From Mesorhizobium australicum WSM2073 (GTDB taxonomy: Bacteria; Pseudomonadota; Alphaproteobacteria; Rhizobiales; Rhizobiaceae), in contig NC_019973.1 in assembly GCF_000230995.2 (NCBI RefSeq), positions 2,990,001 through 3,054,000 on the forward strand: a stretch of DNA of 64,000 bases, in the 5' to 3' direction. Shown here one piece after another: positions 25,931-34,859 of the stretch (the first letter of the stretch is position 1; every line of letters begins with the position of its first letter). A model generated the notes under the pieces. The model did no database searches. It saw only the letters and a program-made list of their open reading frames with translations, and was not told the origin of the DNA. The position numbers and the translations under genes are program-made.

Positions 25931-28261
25931 TCAAGCGCCGGTCTCGGCTGCCGCCTCCTCGGCGGCGGCTTCGGTTCGGCGCACGCGGTCGCTGGCCAGA
26001 AGCACGACCGGGCAGGCGGCTGCGGCCAGAACCGCGCTCGCCGTGTCGCCGAAGAACAGCTCGTCGCCTGGCCGCTGCGTGACGCCCATCACCACCATGG
26101 CGGCGCCCTTGGCTGCTTCCCTGGCGATCGCCTTGTCGGGCGTGGCGCGCGTCCTGATCGCGGTCTCGACGGCGACGCCATAGCGGTCGGCGAGATCGGC
26201 GACATCCTTGAGCACGGCCTCCTCGCGGCGGTGCGAAACCGAGCTCGGCCGGCTGCCCTTGCGGGCCTGCGAGACATAAAGGACTTTCACGCGCGCCCGG
26301 TGCGGCCGCGCCAAGGCGAGCGCGAAATCAGCCGCGCGCCGCGCCACCTCGGTGCCGTTGACGGGAACCAGGATGGTCGCGCCGGCGCGCAGCATCGGCA
26401 TCTTGCCATCTGCCTTGGCGCCATTCAGCACCAGACAGAGCGGGCCGTCGAAGCCGCTGGTGATGGCGTTCAGCGTGCCGCTGAAGGCGCCTTCGGCCAG
26501 CGCATTGTCCAGCCCGACCAGCAGCAGGCCGTAGCCCTTGCGGGCTTCGGCGGCGATCGTCTCGGCGGTGGCTTCAAGCTCGGTGCGGGCCGTGAGGTGG
26601 ACCTTGTCGACGGGCGTATCCTCGGCCTTCCTGACAGCCTTGGCGCTTCTGGCCGCCCCCCTCTTGACCTGCTTGGAGGCCCGCTCGGGACCTTTGTCGC
26701 GGGCAGGGCCGGGCAATTTGCCATCCTCGAGGTGGAGCAGCGTGGTCGGCATGCCGCTGCCGCCGCCGACGAGACCGGCGAGATAGGCGGTGAACTTGCC
26801 GACCGGGCTGTCGTCGACGAGCAGCAGCAACCGCTCCAGCTTGGAGACGAAGCCGCGCTCGTCGAGCAGTTCGCGGTCGACGCGCTGCTTTTCCACGTCG
26901 CCGACCGGCAGCCGGCCGAGCGCCCAGCGCAGCATTGGCGGCATGGCCAGCGTGGTGATGACGGCCATGGTGACGATCATGGTGAACAGATTGTGCGAGA
27001 GGATGTTCATCGAGAGGCCGATCGAAGCGACGATGACCTCGGTCGAGCCGCGCGCGTTCATGGCGCTGCCGACGGCGGTGGACTCCTTCAAAGACATGCC
27101 GGCCAGCCGGCCGCCGAGGAAAGCGCCCGAGAACTTGCCGATGCTGGCGATCGCCACCAGCGCCAGCGTCAGCAGCGCCAAAGTCGGGTCGGCAAGCACG
27201 GTAAGGTCCGCGGACAGGCCGGCCATGCCGAAGAACACCGGCATGAACAGCGCCGTGATGACGCCGCGCAACTGGCCCTCGATGTGGTCCGACAGGATCG
27301 GCGATTCCCCGACCAGTATGCCGGCGACGAAGGCGCCGAGCACGGTGTGGACGCCGATCAGATTGGTGATCAACGCCATCACACCCATGATGATGAGGAT
27401 AACGGTGATGACGGCGTATTCGCTGCGGAAGGAATCGTTGCTCCAGCGGATCAGGGTGAACACCAGGCGGCGGCCGATGGTGAAGGAGAACACCATGAAC
27501 AGCGCCACTTCGGCGACCGTCAGGACCAGTGGCAGCACCTGCAGGCTGCCATTGGTGGCGATGCCGAAAGTGACGGCGATGATCAGCCAGCCGATCGTGT
27601 CCTCGATGATTGCCGAGGAGACGATGATCTGGCCGAGATTGCGGCGCATGAAATTCATATCGCGCACCACCATGGCGACGATTTTCACCGAGGAGATCGA
27701 CAGCGCCGTGCCGAGGAACAGCCCGGCGACGATGCGTTCGCTCGGCTCGGGCAGAAGCGAATCCGGCAAGACCTGCGCCAGCGCGAAACCGCAGGCAAAG
27801 GGCAGGACGACGCCGGTGATCGAGATCGAAAAACAGGCCGCACCCACCCGCCGCACGAGCCGCAAATCCGTCTCCATGCCGGTCAGCAGCAGGAGCAGCA
27901 GGATGCCGAGCTGCGAGACGGCATCGATCATGCTTTTCTGCGCCGGATCGGTGGAGAAGATCAGATGCTGGGCGCCGGGCCAGAGCCAGCCGAACAGCGA
28001 CGGCCCGAGCAGGATGCCGCCGATCAGCTGGCCCATGATCGCCGGCTGCCGGTAGCGCTGGAAGATTTCGCCAAGGCCACGGCCGACCAGAAGCAGAAGC
28101 ACGATCTCGGCGACGAACAGCCCTTCGGCCGAGCCGCCCATGCCCGAGGCGTGGCCGGCCGGCTGCGCGGCCAGCGCCTGGCTTGCCGGGGCGAGGGCGA
28201 CGATGGCCAGCGAAAGGGCGGCCGCGGTGCCGTGCGACCTTGTTGCCAGTGGGTGGATCAT
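25931..28261 (-). CDS. CPA2-type cation:proton antiporter fused to universal-stress-protein domains
   Basis: The 776-aa protein starts with a signal-like hydrophobic segment. It continues as a monovalent cation/proton antiporter with about a dozen membrane helices (residues 45-440), including IMGQLIGGILLGPSLFG, LLLLLTGMETDL and the family segments GAFVAGILVGES and AMNARGSTEVIVA. The cytoplasmic C-terminus (about 460-770) has one degenerate Usp-like region and one clear Usp domain (TILVPVNGTEVARRAADFAL ... VVMGVTQRPGDELFFGDTA). Usp domains bind nucleotides, so transport may be gated by energy state. ATG 28261 follows GAAGGGA at normal spacing. A DUF2270 gene lies just upstream on the same strand. 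Confidence 0.88.
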   Translation of the reverse strand: MIHPLATRSHGTAAALSLAIVALAPASQALAAQPAGHASGMGGSAEGLFVAEIVLLLLVGRGLGEIFQRYRQPAIMGQLIGGILLGPSLFGWLWPGAQHLIFSTDPAQKSMIDAVSQLGILLLLLLTGMETDLRLVRRVGAACFSISITGVVLPFACGFALAQVLPDSLLPEPSERIVAGLFLGTALSISSVKIVAMVVRDMNFMRRNLGQIIVSSAIIEDTIGWLIIAVTFGIATNGSLQVLPLVLTVAEVALFMVFSFTIGRRLVFTLIRWSNDSFRSEYAVITVILIIMGVMALITNLIGVHTVLGAFVAGILVGESPILSDHIEGQLRGVITALFMPVFFGMAGLSADLTVLADPTLALLTLALVAIASIGKFSGAFLGGRLAGMSLKESTAVGSAMNARGSTEVIVASIGLSMNILSHNLFTMIVTMAVITTLAMPPMLRWALGRLPVGDVEKQRVDRELLDERGFVSKLERLLLLVDDSPVGKFTAYLAGLVGGGSGMPTTLLHLEDGKLPGPARDKGPERASKQVKRGAARSAKAVRKAEDTPVDKVHLTARTELEATAETIAAEARKGYGLLLVGLDNALAEGAFSGTLNAITSGFDGPLCLVLNGAKADGKMPMLRAGATILVPVNGTEVARRAADFALALARPHRARVKVLYVSQARKGSRPSSVSHRREEAVLKDVADLADRYGVAVETAIRTRATPDKAIAREAAKGAAMVVMGVTQRPGDELFFGDTASAVLAAAACPVVLLASDRVRRTEAAAEEAAAETGA

Positions 28262-28348
28262 GGGTCCCTTCAAGACGCCGCCGCGGACTGACCATCACAA
28301 CGCGCGGCCGGGGTTTGCGTTGCAGCCATCCATCACGAGGTATCGAAC

Positions 28349-29041
28349 TCAGACGTGGACGTCGCCGAAGGAGAGTTCGCCGTCGTCGCCCGGTGTCAGG
28401 AAGGCGGCTGCCAGCAGGACGGCATAGAGGAGGGCAACCACGGCGACGATGACTACGCCCGGAATGGGACCGAGCGCCGCGGCGCCGACAGCTTCGCGCA
28501 TCGTGCCGACAAAGCCGACCGGCACGCCTTGGTCAATCAGGCTCGGGGTCGACAGTTTGAGGATCCAGGCGAGCAGCAGGATCAGCATCATGTGCAGGTA
28601 GTTGCGGCGCAAGCGGCGCGCCAGCGCCACGCGCTGCGAGACCAGGAATTTTGGCGTGCGCAGGCTCTCGCCGAGGATCAGCAGCCAGTCGGAGGCAAAG
28701 TCGGGCCGCGGCGAGAAGATCTGGGCGAAATAATGGCGCTCGAACTGGCGCACGCGGGCGCGATAGACATCGAAGAAGCGGTAGCGGCGCGCCTCGATCC
28801 ACAACAAGAGCAGCACCAGCAGCATGGCGAACAGCAGCACGCCGTGATGGGCACTGGCCGTCGACAGCGACACCGACAGCATCGCCGCGACAACGGTGAT
28901 CGCCCAATTGCTGGTGCGGTCGAGGCGGTCGCGCCAGCCCGCCATGCGGGCGATCTCGGCGCGATGGAAATGGGACATCACGGTGACCAGCTCGCCAGGC
29001 GAAAGCGGCCTGCCGACGGGCGTTGCCGGCGCATCGTTCAT
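28349..29041 (-). CDS. DUF2270 family membrane protein
   Basis: The 230-aa integral membrane protein has hydrophobic segments near 40-85 (two helices), 160-180 and 200-222. Between them is a cytoplasmic part with WIEARRYRFFDVYRARVRQFERHYFAQIF, the characteristic stretch of DUF2270. The N-terminus, MSHFHRAEIARMAGWRDRLDRTSNWA, is also typical. The ribosome binding site GGGGAGGAAG precedes ATG 29041. It is 87 bases upstream of the antiporter gene on the same strand and may be co-transcribed with it. The function is unknown. Confidence 0.88.
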   Translation of the reverse strand: MNDAPATPVGRPLSPGELVTVMSHFHRAEIARMAGWRDRLDRTSNWAITVVAAMLSVSLSTASAHHGVLLFAMLLVLLLLWIEARRYRFFDVYRARVRQFERHYFAQIFSPRPDFASDWLLILGESLRTPKFLVSQRVALARRLRRNYLHMMLILLLAWILKLSTPSLIDQGVPVGFVGTMREAVGAAALGPIPGVVIVAVVALLYAVLLAAAFLTPGDDGELSFGDVHV

Positions 29042-29093
29042 GACTTCCTCCCCGCCGACAACGCTTATGAGGCAATGTCGTTCCGGCCAGCGG

Positions 29094-30317
29094 TCATTCG
29101 GGCCCGCCGGTCCAGTCGGCCAGCAGGGCAGCGAGACCAAAGGCGGCGCCGATGGCGCAGAGACAGGGCCAGCCGCCCAGGGTCCAGCCGATGCCGGCCA
29201 GCAAGGAGCCGATTGCGCCGCCGATGAAGAAGATGCCGACGAACAGGCCGTTGAGGCGGCCGCGCGCCTCGGGACGCAGCAGGTTGATGGCGCGGCGGCC
29301 GAGCGTCTGGTCGCCGGTGACCCCGATGTCGAGCAGCACGGCGCTGACGCCCATCAGCGCGAGCGGTGTCCATGACACTCCGGACTGAAAGGAGCCGGCC
29401 CAGGCCGCGAGCACCAGCGCGCCGATCAGCACGAGATGGCAGAAGATCGTCGCCGCCCGCGTCCAGCCACGGTCGCCGGCGCGACCGAACAGCGGCGTAA
29501 CCACGGCACCGCCGGCGCCGACGAGCGCGAAAAGCGCGATACCGCGCTGCCCGAGGCCGAAAGGCGGCTGCGCCAGGCGCAGGGCCACCGCCGTCCAGAA
29601 CAGACTGAACGCCGCCATCACCAACGCCGCGGTCAAGGCGCGGCGCCGCAGCACCGGCTCTTGGCGCAGCAGATGGAACAGTGAAGCAATCAGCGCGCCA
29701 TAGGACGATTTCACCTCCGGCCGCCGTCGCGGCAGGGTGAAGGCGAGCACGATGGCGAGCAGCGTCAGGGCGGCGGCGCTGAGGCCATAGAAGGCGCGCC
29801 AGCCCCAGGCATCGGCGACGAGGCTGGCCAGCGGCCGTGCGAGCAGGATGCCGATCATCAGTCCGCTCATCACATCGCCGATGACGCGGCCGGCCTCGCC
29901 GGGCGGCGCCATCGAGGCGGCGATTGGCACCAGTATCTGGATCGCCGAACAGGCGGCGCCGAGCACGAACAGGACGATCAGCAGCGAGGCGATGGTGGGC
30001 GCCAGCGCGGCGATGCCGGCCGCAAGAGCCGCCGCGCCCAGCATGCGCAGGATCAGGGTGCGGTTTTCGCCGAGATCGGCCATCGGCACCAAGAAGAACA
30101 GGCCGGCGGCATAGCCGAGCAGCGTCGCCATGGCGACCAGACCGACGCTCGCTGTGCCGGCGCCGAGCGACGGGCCGATCAGGCCGACCAGTGTCTGCGG
30201 CGCGAACAGATTGGTGACGATAATGCCGGTAGAGGCTGCAAAAAGCAGCTTCTGCGGGCCGGTGATGGTTCGAGCCGGCAGCCGTCCGGCCAGTTGGCCG
30301 TCATTGGTATCGAGCAT
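29094..30317 (-). CDS. MFS transporter
   Basis: The 407-aa protein has twelve predicted membrane helices in two halves, with a hydrophilic central loop (LPRRRPEVKSSYGALIASLFHLLRQ, about 203-227) and the MFS loop FLVPMADLGENRTLILR between helices 2 and 3. It most resembles drug or metabolite efflux carriers. It is transcribed divergently from a LysR-type regulator gene with 98 bases between the start codons, so LysR control is likely. Its substrate is unknown. Confidence 0.9.
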   Translation of the reverse strand: MLDTNDGQLAGRLPARTITGPQKLLFAASTGIIVTNLFAPQTLVGLIGPSLGAGTASVGLVAMATLLGYAAGLFFLVPMADLGENRTLILRMLGAAALAAGIAALAPTIASLLIVLFVLGAACSAIQILVPIAASMAPPGEAGRVIGDVMSGLMIGILLARPLASLVADAWGWRAFYGLSAAALTLLAIVLAFTLPRRRPEVKSSYGALIASLFHLLRQEPVLRRRALTAALVMAAFSLFWTAVALRLAQPPFGLGQRGIALFALVGAGGAVVTPLFGRAGDRGWTRAATIFCHLVLIGALVLAAWAGSFQSGVSWTPLALMGVSAVLLDIGVTGDQTLGRRAINLLRPEARGRLNGLFVGIFFIGGAIGSLLAGIGWTLGGWPCLCAIGAAFGLAALLADWTGGPE

Positions 30318-30415
30318 GAAGTCCTCAATGAAGTGGCATATCCTGTAAGGACTTTATGCCGAAGCTTTATCATGCTACAATTCAATCTAATCGATAATGA
30401 TTATGCGAGATATGC

Positions 30416-31324
30416 ATGAACATCCACGATCTCGAAGCTTTCGTCGCCGTGGTGGAAACTGGCTCGATCGTCGGCGCCTCGGCCAGGCTCAATCTCACCC
30501 AGCCGGGGGTCACGCGCCGCATCCAGAACCTCGAGGATGTGTTGGCGACAGCATTGCTCGACCGCCAGTCGAAGCCGCTGAAGCCGACCGCCTCGGGACG
30601 CGAAGCTTATGAGCATGGCCGGCGCGTGCTGCGTTCGCTGGAGGACCTGAAGGCAGGCGTGTCGCCGCAAGGCGAGGTCAGGGGCGAATTCCGCCTGGGC
30701 ATCATGCCCTATCTCTCGGATGCGGCGCTGGCGCTGCCGCTCGATGGCCTGCGCGCCGCCTTCCCGCAATTGACGCTGCGCATCACTTCGGGCTGGTCGC
30801 CAAGGCTGGTCGAGCAGGTGGCGCGCAGCGAGGTCGACGCGGTGGCGGTGTGCCTCGCCGAAGGCCTGGCGCCACCGGACGAACTGGCCCGCGACGATCT
30901 CGGCGTACAATCGGTGCTGCTGGTCGCGTCTCCCGGCCTTGGCGTGCCGAAGCAGGCGAAGCTTGCCGATCTATCGCGCTTTGCCTGGGTGATGAACGAA
31001 AACGGCTGCGGTTTTCGCGCCTTCATCCGTCAGAGCTTCGAGGCCGCGAGGCTGCCTTTCCAGGTCGGCGTCGAAGCGCTCAGCGTCGATCTCAGAATGT
31101 CGCTGGTGGCGCGCGGCCATGGCATCGGCATCGTCACGCCGGGCGCCTTCGCCGACAGTCGCTGGCGCGATGCCGTCGAGGTGATCGACTGCCCCGACTT
31201 CAAGCCGCAAGTGCGCGCCTGGCTGCTGCACCGCCCGCCTGCCGGGCGGCTGGGGCGCCCCATCGCGCTGTTCCGCGATGCGCTGATCGACGGGCTCAAG
31301 CTGCCGATGCCGCTGGTGTCATAG
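30416..31324 (+). CDS. LysR family transcriptional regulator
   Basis: The 302-aa protein has an N-terminal winged helix-turn-helix (MNIHDLEAFVAVVETGSIVG ... LTQPGVTRRIQNLEDVL, residues 1-58) and a periplasmic-binding-protein-like effector domain (about 88-295). It is divergent from the MFS transporter. The 98-base gap is AT-rich and carries a TTATC ... GATAA inverted pair (about 30368-30398) that could be part of a LysR site. The likely role is to control the MFS gene in response to a small ligand, and probably its own gene. Confidence 0.92.
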   Translation: MNIHDLEAFVAVVETGSIVGASARLNLTQPGVTRRIQNLEDVLATALLDRQSKPLKPTASGREAYEHGRRVLRSLEDLKAGVSPQGEVRGEFRLGIMPYLSDAALALPLDGLRAAFPQLTLRITSGWSPRLVEQVARSEVDAVAVCLAEGLAPPDELARDDLGVQSVLLVASPGLGVPKQAKLADLSRFAWVMNENGCGFRAFIRQSFEAARLPFQVGVEALSVDLRMSLVARGHGIGIVTPGAFADSRWRDAVEVIDCPDFKPQVRAWLLHRPPAGRLGRPIALFRDALIDGLKLPMPLVS

Positions 31325-31470
31325 GCACGCCGAACGTCGCCCGATTTTGTTGAATCTGATCAAGCTGCTGCACGGGATGGCTCAGGTATGGATTCCAGGT
31401 TTCGAACGGTTCTGGCTCTTGAGAATCCCCTAGCCTTCAGCAACATGGCTGCCATGGCCGAGGCACGACA

Positions 31471-32202
31471 ATGAGCAAGCCGATTTCCGCCGCACCGCGC
31501 AAATCAGCGCCACGCAAGGCGCCGATGGCGCTGACCGAGGCGCTGGTGGCGCGCACCTTGCGCGTGGTCGAGGATGCCGGGCCGGTGCCGGGCATGATCC
31601 CGATGACCGATGACGACTATGCGCGGTTTCGCGACGAGATCCTGGCCTCGGCACCGGCCGGGCCGCTGAGGCTGTTCGCCTATGGCTCGCTGTTGTGGAA
31701 GCCGGCGGGCGAGGTGAGGGGCGGCGAGCGGGCGGTGGCGCGGGGCTGGCACCGGTCGTTCTGCTTCACGGTGCAGCGCTTTCGCGGCACGCTCGAGCAG
31801 CCCGGCCTGATGATGGCGCTCGACCGTGGCGGCCAGTGCCAGGGCATGGTGTTCGAGATCGCCGAACCGGTAGCCGCCAATCTGGAAGCGCTGCTGCGCC
31901 GCGAGATGACCATTCTGCCCGCCGTCAACGTGCCGCGCTGGCTGCGGGTCAGCACCGAAAGCGGGCCGTGCCTGGCGCTCGGCTTCGTCGTCGATCCCGC
32001 CAACCCGCGCTATGCCGGCAAACTGGACAAGCCCGCGGTCGCGGCGACGCTGGCGAACGCCGTCGGCCATTGGGGCTCGGGCGCGCAATATCTGTTCGAG
32101 ACCATCCGCCATCTCGACGCCTGCGGCATACGCGACCGCAATCTGTGGCAACTGCAGGAACTGGTGGCGCGCGAGATCGGTCGCAGCCACGTCGCCGTCT
32201 AG
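31471..32202 (+). CDS. ChaC-like gamma-glutamylcyclotransferase
   Basis: This enzyme family degrades glutathione to 5-oxoproline and Cys-Gly. The substrate-binding FAYGSLLWKP motif is at about residues 69-78, GWHRSFCFTVQRFRGT follows, and the catalytic Glu is probably in LLRREMTI (about 144). The C-terminal segment GHWGSGAQYLFETIRHLDACGIRD is typical. At 243 aa it has about 40 extra, basic N-terminal residues compared with E. coli ChaC; an internal Met at residue 19 could be the true start. It appears to be monocistronic. Confidence 0.9.
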   Translation: MSKPISAAPRKSAPRKAPMALTEALVARTLRVVEDAGPVPGMIPMTDDDYARFRDEILASAPAGPLRLFAYGSLLWKPAGEVRGGERAVARGWHRSFCFTVQRFRGTLEQPGLMMALDRGGQCQGMVFEIAEPVAANLEALLRREMTILPAVNVPRWLRVSTESGPCLALGFVVDPANPRYAGKLDKPAVAATLANAVGHWGSGAQYLFETIRHLDACGIRDRNLWQLQELVAREIGRSHVAV

Positions 32203-32298
32203 CCACCACCGTATTCAGGACGCTGCAATCTTTCGCTTGACGAACATATATCCCTGTGGTTATACGTCAACCAATAGCCAACGGGTTATCGATTAGAG

Positions 32299-32622
32299 AT
32301 GCCAGACGCTCATGACACGCTCTTCAGGACGCTCGCCGACCCGACACGGCGGGCGATCTTCGAGCGGCTGTGCCGCCAGGGAGAGCAGACGGTCGGGGCG
32401 CTGACCAGCCAGTCCGGCGTCTCGCAGCCGGCGGTGTCGAAGCATCTCGGCGTTCTGAAGCAGGCCGGGCTGGTGCGCGACCGCCACGAAGGCCGCCAGA
32501 CGCATTACAGCGCCCAGCTTGCCGCGCTGGCGCCGCTGATGGACTGGACACGCCATATGGCGGGGTTCTGGGAAAGCCGGTTCGACGACCTCGAGGATTT
32601 GCTCAAAAGGATGGACCAGTGA
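32299..32622 (+). CDS. ArsR-type winged-helix repressor (SdpR-like)
   Basis: The 107-aa DNA-binding protein has the ArsR fold: TLADPTRRAIFERLCRQGEQTVGAL, recognition helix VSQPAVSKHLGVLKQAGLV, and wing RHEGRQTHYSA. It lacks cysteine metal-binding pairs, so it is not a metal sensor. The stop codon overlaps the GTG start of an SRPBCC gene (GTGA), a very common ArsR plus AHSA1 pair. It probably represses its own operon, including the SRPBCC gene and perhaps the following VOC gene. Confidence 0.92.
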   Translation: MPDAHDTLFRTLADPTRRAIFERLCRQGEQTVGALTSQSGVSQPAVSKHLGVLKQAGLVRDRHEGRQTHYSAQLAALAPLMDWTRHMAGFWESRFDDLEDLLKRMDQ

Positions 32623-33050
32623 ACGATAGTGCACAGCAAACCCGCACTGTCGTCGTCGAGCGGGAGATCTCCCATCCGCCCGAAAAACTCTGGCGCGCGC
32701 TGACGCAACCGCATCTGATCGAGGAGTGGCTGATGAAGAACGATTTCAAACCCGCCGTCGGCCATCGCTTCAACATCAGCGCCGACTGGGGCGGCGTGCT
32801 GGACTGCGAGGTGCTTGCCGTCGAGCCGCACAAGAGGTTGTCCTACAGCTGGAACCTCGCGCATCAGGACCCAGCGTTCGATCTCAGGAGCGTTGTGACT
32901 TTCACGCTCACCCCGACGCCAACGGGAACCCATCTGCGCATGGAGCAGGCCGGTTTCCGGCCCGACCAGAAGCGGGCCTATGGCGGCGCCAAGGTGGGTT
33001 GGCCGCAATTCCTGGAAAAGCTGGAAGAGCTTCTGGCGCGGACGGACTGA
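32619..33050 (+). CDS. SRPBCC (AHSA1-like) domain protein
   Basis: The 143-aa protein is a START-like ligand-binding fold of the activator of Hsp90 ATPase type: VVVEREISHPPEKLWRALTQPHLIEEWLM at the N-terminus, DCEVLAVEPHKRLSYSW in the middle, and GWPQFLEKLEELL at the C-terminal helix. GTG 32619 overlaps the ArsR stop. Proteins in this pairing are thought to bind a hydrophobic ligand, but the ligand is not known. Confidence 0.9.
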   Translation: MNDSAQQTRTVVVEREISHPPEKLWRALTQPHLIEEWLMKNDFKPAVGHRFNISADWGGVLDCEVLAVEPHKRLSYSWNLAHQDPAFDLRSVVTFTLTPTPTGTHLRMEQAGFRPDQKRAYGGAKVGWPQFLEKLEELLARTD

Positions 33051-33137
33051 GGCCTCTCGGCCGAACTGAAAGCCACAAAGCCACACAGAAAAAATAGAGG
33101 GCGGGTTTCCCGCCGGCAAAACCATGGAGAAAAAGCG

Positions 33138-33530
33138 ATGAAGATCAAACTGACCAGCATCTATGTCGACGATCAGGAAAAGGCGCTTGCCTTCTACACC
33201 GGCGTGCTGGGCTTCACCAAAAAAGCCGATTTCAGCAATGGGCCGTTCCGTTGGCTGACGGTCGTCTCGGCCGAAGAGCCCGACGGGACCGAATTGCAGC
33301 TGGCGCTGAACGACAACCCGGCGGCCAAGGCCTACCAGCAGGCGATCTTCAAGCAGGGCCAGCCGGCGCTGATGCTCTTCACCGACGACATCAAGGGCGA
33401 CCATGAGCGCATCAAGGCGAATGGCGGCGCCTTTGCCATGGCGCCTACCGACGTGACCGGCTCGACCATCGCCAAGTTGGAGGATGGCTGCGGCAATCTC
33501 ATCCAGATCACCGAACTGGCGCGCTGGTAA
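33138..33530 (+). CDS. VOC superfamily protein (glyoxalase/bleomycin resistance-like)
   Basis: The 130-aa protein has the paired beta-alpha-beta-beta-beta fold of vicinal oxygen chelate proteins: IYVDDQEKALAFYTGVLGF, then GTELQLALN, PALMLFTDDI and KLEDGCGNLIQITEL. The Glu of TELQL and the late Glu (ITEL) may bind metal. It lies 88 bases after the SRPBCC gene on the same strand and likely belongs to the ArsR-controlled run. The activity is unknown. Confidence 0.9.
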   Translation: MKIKLTSIYVDDQEKALAFYTGVLGFTKKADFSNGPFRWLTVVSAEEPDGTELQLALNDNPAAKAYQQAIFKQGQPALMLFTDDIKGDHERIKANGGAFAMAPTDVTGSTIAKLEDGCGNLIQITELARW

Positions 33531-33569
33531 GGCGCCGGGTTTCAAGGCATAGCGCAAGAGGAGGCAGAA

Positions 33570-33791
33570 TTGGACTGGAGCAAATGGATGCGGCAGGCGC
33601 ATCGCTGGCTGTCGATCATCTTCACGGCGACCGTCGTCGCCAACTTCGTCACCATGGCGTTTGGGCAGCCGCCCGCCTGGGTGGTCTATTCGCCACTGCC
33701 GCCGCTCTTCCTTATGCTGTTCAGCGGCCTCTATATGTTCGTGCTGCCCTATGTCGCGAAAGGACGCAGCGCACAGCGGGCCAATGGATAG
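33570..33791 (+). CDS. Small two-helix membrane protein (73 aa)
   Basis: The frame starts at TTG 33570, after AAGAGGAGG at good spacing. It encodes MDWSKWMRQAHRWLSIIF with two hydrophobic helices (about 13-32 and 42-63). Such short proteins accompany ArsR/SRPBCC/DUF1801 clusters in rhizobia. It is followed by a DUF1801 gene 11 bases later, so the genes probably form one operon. The function is unknown. Confidence 0.7.
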   Translation: MDWSKWMRQAHRWLSIIFTATVVANFVTMAFGQPPAWVVYSPLPPLFLMLFSGLYMFVLPYVAKGRSAQRANG

Positions 33792-33802
33792 GAGGAAAGC
33801 GC

Positions 33803-34231
33803 ATGGCCAAGGCGACCCCGGCCAAGGCTGAGCCGAAGCTGCTTTCCGGCGGCAACCCGCAGATCGCCAAGGGTTATGACGACGCGCCGGTGCAGGCCTA
33901 TATCGCGGCGATGCCGGGCTGGAAGCGCGAGATGGGCGGGCGGCTCGACGCGCTCATCGAGCGCGCCGTGCCCGGGGTGAACAAGGCGGTGAAATGGAAC
34001 TCGCCTTTCTACGGCGTCGAGGGCGAAGGCTGGTTCCTCAGCTTCCATTGCTTCACCAGATACATCAAGGTGGCCTTCTTTCGCGGCATGTCGCTGGATC
34101 CGGTGCCGCCGGGCGAATCCAGGAACCAGGACACGCGCTACCTCGACATTCATGAGGACGACGCGTTCGACGAAGCGCAGTTCAGCGCCTGGGTGAAGCA
34201 GGCGAGCCTTTTGCCTGGCGAGCGCATGTGA
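33803..34231 (+). CDS. DUF1801 domain protein, first of two
   Basis: The 142-aa protein contains the DUF1801 core from about residue 30: VQAYIAAMPGWKREMGGRLDALIERAVPGVNKAVKWNSPFYG, with WFLSFHCFTRYIKVAFFRG after it. The Trp-Gly/Trp-Asn region is diagnostic. The ribosome binding site TAGGAGGAAAGC precedes ATG 33803. The family is widespread in soil bacteria, with no established biochemical role. A second DUF1801 gene follows 32 bases downstream. Confidence 0.88.
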   Translation: MAKATPAKAEPKLLSGGNPQIAKGYDDAPVQAYIAAMPGWKREMGGRLDALIERAVPGVNKAVKWNSPFYGVEGEGWFLSFHCFTRYIKVAFFRGMSLDPVPPGESRNQDTRYLDIHEDDAFDEAQFSAWVKQASLLPGERM

Positions 34232-34263
34232 GTGCCCTATCTAGCATTCGAAGGAGAAACGGC

Positions 34264-34656
34264 ATGACGACCACCCAGGACAGCAAATCTCCCTCCGAGC
34301 TGATCGACGGCAGGATCAAGGACTTGGGCGACTGGCGCGGCGAGATGCTGGGGCGGCTGCGCACGCTGATCCATCAAGCCGATCCCGACGTGGTCGAGAC
34401 GTGGAAATGGCGCGGCGTGCCGGTGTGGGAGGATGCCGGCATGATCTGCACCGGCGAGACCTACAAGGCCGTCGTCAAGCTGACCTTCGCCAAAGGTGCC
34501 GCGCTGCCCGATCCCGCGCGCCTGTTTAATTCCAGCCTCGAAGGCAACACACGGCGCGCCATCGATTTCCAGAAAGGCGAGGAGGTCGACGAGGAGGCCT
34601 TCAAGGCGCTTGTACGCGCGGCGGTGGCTTTGAACAAATCCAAGTCCCGAAAGTAA
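34264..34656 (+). CDS. DUF1801 domain protein, second of two
   Basis: This 130-aa relative of the preceding product has GEMLGRLRTLIHQADPDVVETWKWRGVPVWEDAGMICTGE and VVKLTFAKGAALPDPARLFNSSLEGNTRRAIDF. It is a different DUF1801 branch, less like a recent duplicate than an ancient paralogue. The gene follows an AAGGAGAAAC ribosome binding site. It closes the ArsR-SRPBCC-VOC-membrane-DUF1801 run; a large palindrome follows. Confidence 0.88.
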   Translation: MTTTQDSKSPSELIDGRIKDLGDWRGEMLGRLRTLIHQADPDVVETWKWRGVPVWEDAGMICTGETYKAVVKLTFAKGAALPDPARLFNSSLEGNTRRAIDFQKGEEVDEEAFKALVRAAVALNKSKSRK

Positions 34657-34682
34657 TCGTTCATTGCGCATAGAGGTCACGG

Positions 34683-34859
34683 TCGGCGCTGCCCCTCACT
34701 GTCCTGCCGGACATCTCTCCCCGTAAACGGGGCGAGAGGGCTACCGCGAGGCCGACGCTCTTTCCGCAACGCCGGCGATTGGCGAAATCGGCGAGAACGG
34801 CGTCCCTCGCCCCGTTTACGGGGAGATGATGCCGGCAGGCAGGCGAGGGGCAGCGCTGA
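34683..34859. repeat. Large palindromic intergenic repeat
   Basis: The arms read GGCGCTGCCCCTCA ... CTCCCCGTAAACGGGGCGAG (from 34684) and CTCGCCCCGTTTACGGGGAG ... GGCGAGGGGCAGCGC (to 34856), inverted copies around a 60-base central region. Each arm also contains its own small hairpin (CCCCGTAAACGGGG). It fills much of the gap between the second DUF1801 gene and the acyltransferase gene. The rest of that 358-base gap holds no convincing gene. Confidence 0.75.

Noticed and set aside
25907..28291. A long plus-strand frame across the antiporter region.
   Set aside because: The minus strand encodes a complete antiporter with Usp domains. The plus-strand frame gives a His-, Gln- and Arg-rich product typical of antisense reading.
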